Source: Paraburkholderia sp. PGU19 (GTDB lineage: Bacteria > Pseudomonadota > Gammaproteobacteria > Burkholderiales > Burkholderiaceae). From it: a stretch of 64,000 nucleotides of DNA. The notes under the pieces are model-generated. The model ran no database searches. It was not told the DNA's origin and saw nothing but the letters and a program-made list of their open reading frames with translations. Positions within the stretch are counted from its first letter, which is position 1. Each line of letters starts with the position of its first letter. Below are positions 27,265-34,986 of this stretch, one piece after another. Made by a program: the position numbers and the translations under genes. The DNA is taken from positions 248,001 to 312,000 of the forward strand of contig NZ_AP023179.1 of the NCBI RefSeq assembly GCF_013426915.1. The letters run 5' to 3'.

Positions 27265-28038
27265 TCACGCAAGTATCACTTTCCCCACTTTGCGCTTCAG
27301 TTGCGCGAACGTCGCGACTTCCGTCGCCTTGGGATTGGTGATCAGCAGATCGATCTTTTCGGGCGGGCAATATGCGATGCGGCTGCGCTGGCCAATCTTG
27401 CTGTAGTCCGCGAGTATCACGACGCTATCCGCATTGGCGACCATCGCGCGCGCGACTTCCGTTTCCGCGCGATCGTAATTGCTCGCGCCGTGCTTCGGAT
27501 CGACGCCAACAGGCGACAGCAGCGCAATATCCGCGCGATAGCGCTGGATATCGAGAATCGTCGTCTCGCCCGTGGTGGACAACGCGCGGTCGCTGATCGA
27601 GCCGCCTAGCAGAATGACTTCATTTGCTGACGCCTCGCGTTTGTCGGGCGCGCCGCGCATCTTCATCGCGACATCGATCGAATTGGTGATGATGGTGAGA
27701 TTGGCAAGCTTCGCGAGTTCATCGGCGAGTGCCGCCGTGGTCGTGCCAGCATCGATGAAAAGCGTTTGTCCGCTCGCGACCACTCCCGTCGCCGCCTTCG
27801 CGATGGCCTTCTTCGACTTCACATGCGTCTGCGCGCGTTCGGAGATGGGCGCCTCGTCGGCGGGCTTGATCGCGCCGCCATGCACGCGGCGCAACTCGCC
27901 GAGCGCTTCGAGATCGAGCAGGTCGCGCCGCACGGTTTCGCGCGATACGCCCAGGTCCGCCATGATGCGCTCGGTCGACACGCGTTTGAGTGTCGAGAGC
28001 AGCGCGCGTATTCGTTGATGACGGTCTTCCTGCCACAT
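27265..28038 (-). CDS. DeoR/GlpR-family transcriptional regulator
   Basis: 257 residues. The N-terminal DeoR HTH is clear (RHQRIRALLSTLKRVSTERI and ADLGVSRETVRRDLLDLEALG, RRVHGGA). The C-terminal sugar-phosphate-binding domain has DAGTTTAALADEL, NSIDVA, LLGGSIS and a terminal VVILADYSKIGQRS. Members sense phosphorylated sugars or polyols. It is divergent from the glycerophosphodiester phosphodiesterase and ABC importer genes with a 435-bp gap, so glycerol-3-phosphate or a related compound is a reasonable but unproven effector. Confidence 0.9.
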   Translation of the reverse strand: MWQEDRHQRIRALLSTLKRVSTERIMADLGVSRETVRRDLLDLEALGELRRVHGGAIKPADEAPISERAQTHVKSKKAIAKAATGVVASGQTLFIDAGTTTAALADELAKLANLTIITNSIDVAMKMRGAPDKREASANEVILLGGSISDRALSTTGETTILDIQRYRADIALLSPVGVDPKHGASNYDRAETEVARAMVANADSVVILADYSKIGQRSRIAYCPPEKIDLLITNPKATEVATFAQLKRKVGKVILA

Positions 28039-28473
28039 ACGTATCGTTCCTCGCCTGGTCGTATTTAACGTTTTGCGTGCTGCTCACGCTTTGCTCTTTG
28101 CACCGTTGCCATGCGCGCGTTTCGGTATAAACCACTACCAACGGATTATGTCGATGCGATGTCAAAATGCATGACAGATGGGTTGCCTGTGTCCTTTGCG
28201 GTTGTATTTTTTTGGGAGCTTGCAACTTTGGGTATTTGTATTTAGCCTTCGCATTTTGAGACATTCGCGCCCGATTTGAAACATCGCGAACAGCGCATTT
28301 TCGAAAACGAAATGAAATATCCGCTGGGTAATGTTCCTGGCAAGCGGGATGTCGTGCATTGACAGGCTTGCGTCGCTTCGCGGATGGAAGAGCATCCATT
28401 CGCGATCCTCAGAATAAGATACATCGGCGCACGCAGGCCGCAGTTCCATCAGATCTTTGTGAAGGCAAGCACG
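28039..28473. promoter_or_regulatory. 435-bp divergent control region between the DeoR gene and ugpQ
   Basis: No gene is seen. The region is AT-rich relative to its surroundings. It holds a Pho-box-like site (28159-28177), two similar direct repeats TTTGAGACATTCGCG and TTTGAAACATCGCG around 28255-28288, and a TTTTCGAAAACGAAAT stretch near 28299-28314 that resembles the TTTCG-type half-sites of DeoR/GlpR operators. Promoters for both flanking units must lie here. Confidence 0.45.
28159..28177 (-). promoter_or_regulatory. putative Pho box
   Basis: Minus-strand sequence CTGTCATGCATTTTGACAT consists of a perfect CTGTCAT half-site and, 11 bp later, TTGACAT (5 of 7 matches), the PhoB-site spacing. 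It lies between the DeoR gene and ugpQ. Confidence 0.45.
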
Positions 28474-29238
28474 ATGGGCAACGGGATCGATCAGGCATTA
28501 ATCGCAGACTGGCCGTATCCACGGCTCGTCGCGCATCGCATCGGCGGCAAGCTCGCGCCGGAGAACACGCTCGCGGGCTTCGAGATGTGCGCGCGTTTCG
28601 GCTACAAGATGATCGAGTTCGACGCGAAGCTCTCTTCCGACGACCAGACCTTCCTGCTGCACGACGACGACCTCGACCGCACGACCAACGGCCACGGCCC
28701 GGCCGCGCAGCATACGTGGCATCAACTGGCATCGCTCGATGCCGGCGGGTGGTTCGATTCGCGCTTCGCAGACGAACGCCTGCCCACACTCTCACAGGTG
28801 GCGGCGCGCTGCGCGACTGAAGCGATTGCAGCGAACATTGAAATCAAGCCTTGTCCTGGCCGCGACGAAATCACGGGGCGCCTTGTCGCGCTCGCGGCCA
28901 AAGACCTGTGGCGCGCGCAAAAGCCGCTCCTGTCGTCGTTTTCGTTCGAAGCGCTAAAGGCCGCGCGCGACGCCGCGCCTTCGCTGCCGCGCGGCATGTT
29001 GTTCGAGGCGCTGCCCGACGACTGGCTCGCCATCGTGCGCGAGCTGGGCTGCGTATCGCTGCATGCGAACCACAAGCATCTGACGCAACAGAACATCCGC
29101 GCGATCCGCGATGCCGGCCTGCGCGTACTCGCATACACGGTGAACGATCCGGCGCGCGCGCGTGAACTGGCGAAGTGGGGCGTTGACATGATTTGTACCG
29201 ATCGCCTCGATATGATCGGCGCGGACGTCGTGAACTAG
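28474..29238 (+). CDS. ugpQ: glycerophosphodiester phosphodiesterase
   Basis: 254 residues with the GDPD catalytic pattern: PRLVAHRIGGKLAPENTLAGFE (the HR..G...PENT motif), EFDAKLSSDDQTFLLHDDDLDRTTNG and NIEIKPCPG. Glu and Asp residues in these stretches bind the metal. No signal peptide, so it is cytoplasmic like UgpQ and would hydrolyse imported glycerophosphodiesters to glycerol-3-phosphate. Start at 28474 has GAAGG 8 nt upstream. The ABC importer genes follow on the same strand 87 bp later. Confidence 0.92.
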   Translation: MGNGIDQALIADWPYPRLVAHRIGGKLAPENTLAGFEMCARFGYKMIEFDAKLSSDDQTFLLHDDDLDRTTNGHGPAAQHTWHQLASLDAGGWFDSRFADERLPTLSQVAARCATEAIAANIEIKPCPGRDEITGRLVALAAKDLWRAQKPLLSSFSFEALKAARDAAPSLPRGMLFEALPDDWLAIVRELGCVSLHANHKHLTQQNIRAIRDAGLRVLAYTVNDPARARELAKWGVDMICTDRLDMIGADVVN

Positions 29239-29325
29239 ACAAAGAAGCGTGCGTAAGTGCACATCGAAAGACGTCGACATGCAGTTTTCCTAACGTAGCA
29301 ATTTTCGGCAGAGGATGAGAAAACT

Positions 29326-30432
29326 ATGAAACCGACCACGTTGCGTTGTTTCATTTCGGCGTCGGCGCTGGCCGGCGTGGCAGCCGCGGGGAATGCCGTT
29401 GCAGCGCCGCCCGATGCGCTCGTCGCAGCGGCGAAGCAGGAAGGACAGTTGACGGTGATCGCGCTGCCGCACGACTGGTGCGGCTATGGCCCGATGATCG
29501 CGGACTTCCAGAAGAAGTACGGCATCAAGGTCAACGAACTGAATCCCGATGCCGGGTCCGGCGATGAAATCGAAGCGATCAAGGCGAACAAGGGCAACAA
29601 GGGTCCGCAGGCGCCCGATGTAATCGACGTCGGTCTGTCGTTCGGTCCGGCGGCGAAGGCGCAAGGTCTGCTGCAGCCGTACAAGGTGGCGACGTGGAAG
29701 TCGATCGCGAATGAGAACAAGGACCCTGAAGGCTACTGGACGGGCGACTATTACGGCGTGCTGTCGTTCGAAGTGAACGCCGACATGATCGACAAGGTCC
29801 CGACTGACTGGGCCGATCTGCAAAAGTCCGACTACAAGAACGCCGTGTCGCTCGCGGGCGATCCGCGCTCGGCGAACCAGGCAATCCAGGGCGTGTACGC
29901 GGCCGGTCTTTCCGCCGCCAAGGGCGATGCGAGCAAGGCGGCGCAAGCCGGCCTCAAGTACTTCGCCGATCTGAACAAGAACGGCAACTTCGTACCGGTG
30001 ATCGGCAAGGCCGCATCGCTCGCGCAAGGCACGACGCCGATCATCGTGCGCTGGGACTACAACGCGCTCGCCGATCGCGACACGCTGAAGGGCAACCCGA
30101 AGGTGCAGGTGGTCGTGCCGAAGACGGGTGTCGTCGCGGGCGTCTACGTGCAGGCGATCAGCGCCTACGCGCCGCATCCGAACGCCGCGAAGCTGTGGCT
30201 GGAATACCTGTACTCGGACGAAGGCCAGATCGGCTGGCTGACGGGCTATTGCCACCCGATCCGCTACAACGAGCTCGTGTCGCAGAAGAAGGTGCCGCAG
30301 GCGCTGCTCGACAAGCTGCCGCCCGCATCGGCGTACAAGAACGCCGTGTTCCCGACGCTGCAGCAGCAGGACGCGACAAAGGAAGTCGTGACGAAGCAGT
30401 GGGACTCCGTGGTCGGCGCAAACGTCAAGTAA
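29326..30432 (+). CDS. ABC transporter extracellular solute-binding protein (family 1-type)
   Basis: 368 residues. Signal peptide MKPTTLRCFISASALAGVAAAG with likely cleavage near Ala27. The mature part has QEGQLTVIALPHDWCGYGPMIADFQKKYGIKV and GYWTGDYYGVLSFEVNADM, resembling iron, polyamine and phosphonate binding proteins of the PotD/FbpA superfamily. It heads an importer cassette with two permeases and an ATPase. Downstream of ugpQ, the likely cargo is a glycerophosphodiester or another organophosphate; this is inference from context. Confidence 0.85.
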   Translation: MKPTTLRCFISASALAGVAAAGNAVAAPPDALVAAAKQEGQLTVIALPHDWCGYGPMIADFQKKYGIKVNELNPDAGSGDEIEAIKANKGNKGPQAPDVIDVGLSFGPAAKAQGLLQPYKVATWKSIANENKDPEGYWTGDYYGVLSFEVNADMIDKVPTDWADLQKSDYKNAVSLAGDPRSANQAIQGVYAAGLSAAKGDASKAAQAGLKYFADLNKNGNFVPVIGKAASLAQGTTPIIVRWDYNALADRDTLKGNPKVQVVVPKTGVVAGVYVQAISAYAPHPNAAKLWLEYLYSDEGQIGWLTGYCHPIRYNELVSQKKVPQALLDKLPPASAYKNAVFPTLQQQDATKEVVTKQWDSVVGANVK

Positions 30433-30444
30433 GCGCTGCATGAT

Positions 30445-30476
30445 GCGATGCGGGCCAGGCTTTCGGTCCGCATCGC
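30445..30476 (+). promoter_or_regulatory. intra-operon hairpin after the binding-protein gene
   Basis: GCGATGCGGGCC and GGTCCGCATCGC form a 12-bp stem with one G-U pair and an 8-nt loop, 12 bp after the stop codon. Such hairpins commonly stabilise the upstream message or partly terminate, giving more binding protein than permease. Confidence 0.55.
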
Positions 30477-30528
30477 GCGCCGGATGGAACGGCGAGACGA
30501 AGCGGTTGAGTTTGTTCGAGGGTGAGTT

Positions 30529-31470
30529 ATGAGCGCTTCATCGGGAGCCGGGCCGGGCGGTCAGGCGGACCTGCTGGTTCCGTCCGTGCCGCAACCTGCG
30601 CCGAAGGTCGACGGCCCGGGCCGGACGTCGCCTGTCTGGACATGGATCGGCGTGCTGCCCTTCTTTATTTTCGCGCTGCTGTTCCTGATTCTGCCGACGG
30701 GCTTCCTGATGGTCGGCGCGTTCCAGGACGCGCAAGGCCACTTCACGTTCGCCAACATGCGCGAGCTGTTCCAGGAAGGCGTGATGGACGCCTACTGGAT
30801 CAGCTTCAAGGTCAGCGCGGCTTCGGCATTCGGCGGCGCGGTGCTCGGTTCGCTGCTCGCGTGGGCGGCCGTGCACGGCAAGCTGCCAGGCTGGATTCGT
30901 CCGACGCTGTTGACGTTCTCCGGCGTCGCCTCGAACTTCGCGGGCGTGCCGCTCGCGTTTGCGTTCATCTGCACCTTGGGACGCGTCGGGCTCGTGACGG
31001 TGCTGCTGAAGAAGTACGCGGACATCAATCTCTATTCGACGGGCTTCAGCATCCTGAGCTTCTGGGGCCTGACGATCACCTACCTGTATTTCCAGATTCC
31101 GTTGATGGTGCTGATCATCACGCCCGCGCTCGACGGCCTGAAGCGCGAATGGCGCGAGGCGTGCGATTGCCTCGGCGGCACGGCTTACCAGTATTGGCGT
31201 CATGTCGCGTTGCCCGTGCTGTGGCCGAGCGTGCTCGGCGCGACGCTGCTGCTGTTCGCGAACTCGTTCGGCGCGGTGGCGACGGCGTATGCGTTGACGG
31301 GCAGCTCGCTGAACATCGTGACCATCCTGCTCTATGCGCAGATTCGCGGCGACGTGCTGCACAACCAGAATCTCGGCTATGCGCTCGCGCTCGGCATGAT
31401 TCTCGTGACGGGGCTGTCGAACGGCGGCTATATCTGGCTGCGTTCGCGCGTCGAAAGGGGCCGTCGATGA
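30529..31470 (+). CDS. ABC transporter permease (first subunit)
   Basis: 313 residues with six predicted membrane segments, the first near WIGVLPFFIFALLFLILPTGF. The EAA-type loop is DGLKREWREACDCLGGTAYQYWRHVALPVLWPS. It resembles PotB/FbpB-type permeases. It pairs with the next permease, whose start overlaps its stop by 4 bp. The N-terminal 40 residues are Pro/Gly-rich and likely cytoplasmic. Confidence 0.88.
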   Translation: MSASSGAGPGGQADLLVPSVPQPAPKVDGPGRTSPVWTWIGVLPFFIFALLFLILPTGFLMVGAFQDAQGHFTFANMRELFQEGVMDAYWISFKVSAASAFGGAVLGSLLAWAAVHGKLPGWIRPTLLTFSGVASNFAGVPLAFAFICTLGRVGLVTVLLKKYADINLYSTGFSILSFWGLTITYLYFQIPLMVLIITPALDGLKREWREACDCLGGTAYQYWRHVALPVLWPSVLGATLLLFANSFGAVATAYALTGSSLNIVTILLYAQIRGDVLHNQNLGYALALGMILVTGLSNGGYIWLRSRVERGRR

Positions 31471-32258
31471 ACAAACAATCGCGCGTGGGCGCATGGACGG
31501 CGATGATCGTCGGTTCCCTGTACTTTCTGATTCCGCTGATCGCGACCTTCGAATTCAGCCTGCGCATGCGCCGCGGCACGTACAGCTTCGATGCGTACAA
31601 GGTCGTGCTCGGCGACCCGCATTTTCAGGCGTCGTTCGGTTATTCGATTTTGATGGCGCTGCTGACGATCGTTGTCGGCGTGCTACTCGTCGTGCCGACG
31701 GCATACTGGGTGCAACTGCGCCTGCCGAAGCTGCGCGGCATTGTCGAGTTCATCACGCTGCTGCCGCTCGTCGTGCCCGCCATCGTGATCGTGTTCGGCT
31801 ATCTGCGCATCTACAACAGCAGTTCGATTCTGCCGCTCACCGCGAACGAACGCGCGACTGATCTGCTGCTCGTGTTCGGCTACGTGACGCTGTCGCTGCC
31901 GTACATGTACCGCGCGGTCGATGCCGGCCTGCGCGCCGTCGACATTCGCTCGCTGACGGAAGCGGCCGAATGTCTCGGCGCGAACTGGCCGACCATTCTC
32001 TTCAAGGTGATCTTTCCGAATATCCGCTCGGGCATTCTGTCGGGCGCGTTTCTCACCTTTGCGGTCGTGATCGGCGAGTTCACGCTCGCGAGCCTGCTGG
32101 ACCGGCCGGCGTTCGGCCCGTATCTGCAGCTGATCGGCGCTAACCGCGCGTACGAACCGTCGGCGCTCGCGATCATCGCGTTCGCGGTCACGTGGGCGTC
32201 GATGGGACTGATCCAGGTGTTCGGCTCCGCGCGCACGCTCGCCGCGCAAAAACCCTGA
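31467..32258 (+). CDS. ABC transporter permease (second subunit)
   Basis: 263 residues, six predicted membrane segments, PotC-like. The EAA loop is DIRSLTEAAECLGANWPTILFKVIFPNIRSGI. The start ATG overlaps the TGA of the first permease (ATGA), indicating translational coupling. It ends 20 bp before the ATPase gene. Confidence 0.88.
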   Translation: MNKQSRVGAWTAMIVGSLYFLIPLIATFEFSLRMRRGTYSFDAYKVVLGDPHFQASFGYSILMALLTIVVGVLLVVPTAYWVQLRLPKLRGIVEFITLLPLVVPAIVIVFGYLRIYNSSSILPLTANERATDLLLVFGYVTLSLPYMYRAVDAGLRAVDIRSLTEAAECLGANWPTILFKVIFPNIRSGILSGAFLTFAVVIGEFTLASLLDRPAFGPYLQLIGANRAYEPSALAIIAFAVTWASMGLIQVFGSARTLAAQKP

Positions 32259-32278
32259 TGTTGAATTGAGGCACCGTC

Positions 32279-33352
32279 ATGGCATTTCTTGAGATCGAAA
32301 ACCTGCACAAGACGTTCGGCGCGAACACGGCGCTGCATCACTTCGACATGAAGATCGAGCGCGGCGAGTTCATCACGTTTCTCGGACCGTCGGGCTGCGG
32401 CAAGACAACGGTGCTGCGCATGATCGCGGGCTTCGAATCGCCGACGCGCGGCACGATCCGCCTCGACGGCCGCGACGTGACGCATCTGCGCACGCGCCAA
32501 CGCAAGGTCGGCATGGTGTTTCAGTCGTATGCGCTGTTTCCGAACATGACAGTCGCGGACAACATCGGCTTCGGGCTGAAGATCGCGCATCGTCCGCAAA
32601 GCGAGATCAAGCAGCGCGTCGATGAGATGCTGCAACTGATCAAGCTGCCGCATCTGGGCGAGCGGTATCCATGGCAACTGTCGGGCGGCCAGCAGCAGCG
32701 CGTCGCGCTGGCGCGTGCGCTCGCGGGCAAGCCGCAAGTGCTGTTGCTCGACGAGCCGCTGTCGGCGCTCGACGCGAAGATCCGCATTTCACTGCGCCAG
32801 GATATTCGCGCGCTGCAGCGCGAACTCGGCATCACGTCGATCTTCGTCACGCACGATCAGGAAGAAGCGCTGTCGATTTCCGACCGCATCGTCGTGATGA
32901 ACGAAGGCCGCGTCGAGCAGGTCGGCACGCCGCTCGAGATCTACAACTATCCGCGCACGCGGTTCGTTGCGTCGTTCGTCGGCACGTTGAATATTCTGTC
33001 TGGGCATGTGGTCGATCCGTCGACGGGCCGGATGGCTGTCGACGGCCAGGAACTCCACACCACGCAGGCGCTTGCCGCCGACGACGCCGGCAAGAAACGG
33101 ATGCTCGCGCTGCGCCCGGAGGCGATCGTGCTGGAACCGCCCGCCGCGGGCCGCAACACGCTGACGGCGACCGTCGAAGACGTGAGCTTTCTCGGCGCGA
33201 TCGTGCGCATCCGGACACGCGTCAAAGACGAAGTGATTTCGCTCGATGTCTTCAACGATCCGAACCGCCGTTTGCCCGAACGCGGTCAGCCGGTGGCGCT
33301 CGGTTTTTCGCACGAAAACCTCCTCGTGCTCGAAGAAGGCGCCAAGGGTTAA
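32279..33352 (+). CDS. ABC transporter ATP-binding protein (PotA/UgpC-like)
   Basis: 357 residues. Walker A GPSGCGKTT, signature LSGGQQQRVALARAL, Walker B LLLDEPLSALD and switch VTHDQEEALS are all intact. A C-terminal TOBE_2 domain (about residues 275-355, LRPEAIVLEPP, VSFLGAIVRIRTRV) is typical of importers for polyamines, iron and sugar phosphates. It energises the two upstream permeases. Confidence 0.92.
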   Translation: MAFLEIENLHKTFGANTALHHFDMKIERGEFITFLGPSGCGKTTVLRMIAGFESPTRGTIRLDGRDVTHLRTRQRKVGMVFQSYALFPNMTVADNIGFGLKIAHRPQSEIKQRVDEMLQLIKLPHLGERYPWQLSGGQQQRVALARALAGKPQVLLLDEPLSALDAKIRISLRQDIRALQRELGITSIFVTHDQEEALSISDRIVVMNEGRVEQVGTPLEIYNYPRTRFVASFVGTLNILSGHVVDPSTGRMAVDGQELHTTQALAADDAGKKRMLALRPEAIVLEPPAAGRNTLTATVEDVSFLGAIVRIRTRVKDEVISLDVFNDPNRRLPERGQPVALGFSHENLLVLEEGAKG

Positions 33353-33370
33353 CCCTAACCTTGCTGGATA

Positions 33371-33419
33371 CGGGCGTTCGGGTTTCCGGACGCCCGGATT
33401 CCGGATTTCCGGAAACCCG
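33371..33419. repeat. nested inverted repeats between the ABC operon and the dctA promoter
   Basis: CGGGCGTTCGG (33371-33381) pairs with CCGGACGCCCG (33386-33396) with one G-T. An overlapping perfect 11-bp pair CGGGTTTCCGG / CCGGAAACCCG spans 33379-33389 and 33409-33419. It begins 18 bp after the ATPase stop and about 70-115 bp upstream of the sigma-54 promoter. It could terminate the ABC operon, serve as DctD binding sites, or both, with alternative pairings possible. Confidence 0.65.
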
Positions 33420-33486
33420 GAAGTCTGCGCCTATCGACGCTTCAGAATAGTCTTAAAAATCAGCGCACTAGCTCTATTTTGCGCGC

Positions 33487-33502
33487 TGGCATCGACCTTG
33501 CA
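33487..33502 (+). promoter_or_regulatory. sigma-54 promoter of dctA
   Basis: TGGCATCGACCTTGCA matches the -24/-12 consensus TGGCAC-N5-TTGCW with correct spacing and only one deviation at the sixth base. It lies 200 bp before the dctA start. The sigma-54 activator gene dctD is two genes downstream, so the promoter fits the DctB/DctD circuit. Confidence 0.85.
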
Positions 33503-33554
33503 AAAAGAAAGCGAGGCCGCAAAGGCCCGTCAACTACAACGCATGGAGACAACG

Positions 33555-33584
33555 ATGCTCAAGTTCCCGTTCTGGTCCCTCTGA
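33555..33584 (+). CDS. short upstream ORF in the dctA leader
   Basis: Encodes MLKFPFWSL followed by TGA, with GGAGACAACG immediately upstream as a strong ribosome binding site. It may also start at the in-frame ATG at 33543. It lies in the leader of about 190 nt between the sigma-54 promoter and dctA. A leader peptide role is possible; no attenuator has been demonstrated. Confidence 0.45.
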   Translation: MLKFPFWSL

Positions 33585-33702
33585 TTTCGTCGTCTGTTCG
33601 CGGCTCTGTCTGCGCGCACGACGCACGTCAATTCGTTCGTCCATGCGATGCGTGGCCAGCCTCCGGTCCACCCAAGCTTTACTCCATTGCAGGAACACCA
33701 TC

Positions 33703-34983
33703 GTGAAGAAACCTATTTATAAAGTCCTCTACGTGCAGGTGATCGTCGCGATCATCATCGGTATTGCGCTGGGGCACTTCTATCCCGCGCTCGCCACCGA
33801 CATGAAGCCGCTCGGCGATGCGTTCATCAAGCTCATCAAGATGGTGATCGGCCCGATCATCTTCTGTACCGTGGTGACGGGCATCGCGGGCATGGAAGAC
33901 ATGAAGAAGGTCGGGCGCGTCGGCGGCAAGGCTCTGCTGTACTTCGAAATCGTCTCGACATTCGCACTCGTGCTCGGTCTCGCGGCAACGCACCTGCTGA
34001 AACCGGGCGCCGGCTTCAACGTCGATCCCGCCTCGCTGAACGGCAAGGAAGTCGCCTCGTATGCGGCGAAGGCGCATGGCCAGTCGACGGTCGACTTCTT
34101 CATGCACATCATCCCGGACACGCTGTCGTCGGCATTTTCGCAAGGTGAGATCCTGCAGATTCTGCTGATCGCGCTGCTGTTCGGCGCGGTGCTCACGCAT
34201 GTCGGCGAGCGCGGCAAGCCGGTGACGAGCTTCATTGAAAGTCTGTCGAGCATTCTGTTCGGCATGGTCGGCATCATCACGAAGCTCGCGCCGATCGGTG
34301 CATTCGGCGCGATGGCGTTCACCATCGGCAAGTACGGCATCGGCTCGCTGGTGCCGATGCTCAAGCTGATCGGCACGTTCTATCTGACCTCGGTCGTGTT
34401 CGTGGTCGTGGTGCTCGGCATCATCGCGCGCATGGTCGGCTTCAACATCCTGCGCTTCGTCGCCTACATCAAGGAAGAGATGCTGATCGTGCTGGGCACC
34501 AGCTCGTCGGAAGCGGCGCTGCCGCAACTGATGCTGAAGCTCGAAAAGCTCGGCTGCTCGCGCTCGGTGGTGGGTCTCGTCGTGCCGACCGGTTACTCGT
34601 TCAACCTCGACGGCACCAACATCTACATGACGATGGCCGTGCTGTTCATCGCGCAGGCGACCAACACCGACCTGACGTGGGGCCAGCAGCTGACGCTGCT
34701 CGCGGTGACGATGCTGACGTCGAAGGGCGCCAGCGGCGTAACGGGCGCAGGCTTCATCACGCTGGCTGCAACGCTCGCCGTCGTGCCGACCATTCCGCTG
34801 TCGGGCATGGTGCTGATTCTCGGTATCGACCGCTTCATGAGCGAATGCCGCGCGCTGACGAACATCGTCGGCAACGGCGTGGCGACGGTTGTCGTGTCGG
34901 CATGGGAAAAAGAACTTGATCGCTCGAAGCTGCGCGCTGCATTGCGCCGCGATGTCGCGGTCACCGAATCGGCCGAGGTCTGA
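33703..34983 (+). CDS. dctA: C4-dicarboxylate/H+ symporter DctA
   Basis: 426 residues from the GTG at 33703 (AGGA 8 nt upstream), giving [20 protein letters not shown], the usual DctA N-terminus. Hallmarks are [63 protein letters not shown] and [19 protein letters not shown], covering the hairpin loops and substrate site of the DAACS fold. It imports succinate, fumarate and malate. dctB begins 3 bp after its stop codon, so transporter and regulators are linked. Confidence 0.95.
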   Translation: MKKPIYKVLYVQVIVAIIIGIALGHFYPALATDMKPLGDAFIKLIKMVIGPIIFCTVVTGIAGMEDMKKVGRVGGKALLYFEIVSTFALVLGLAATHLLKPGAGFNVDPASLNGKEVASYAAKAHGQSTVDFFMHIIPDTLSSAFSQGEILQILLIALLFGAVLTHVGERGKPVTSFIESLSSILFGMVGIITKLAPIGAFGAMAFTIGKYGIGSLVPMLKLIGTFYLTSVVFVVVVLGIIARMVGFNILRFVAYIKEEMLIVLGTSSSEAALPQLMLKLEKLGCSRSVVGLVVPTGYSFNLDGTNIYMTMAVLFIAQATNTDLTWGQQLTLLAVTMLTSKGASGVTGAGFITLAATLAVVPTIPLSGMVLILGIDRFMSECRALTNIVGNGVATVVVSAWEKELDRSKLRAALRRDVAVTESAEV

Positions 34984-34986
34984 GCC

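Noticed and set aside
30522..32258. A single 578-codon frame that could suggest a fused double permease.
   Set aside because: The first 315 codons are the out-of-frame shadow of the first permease; the real second permease begins at 31467 with a 4-bp overlap.
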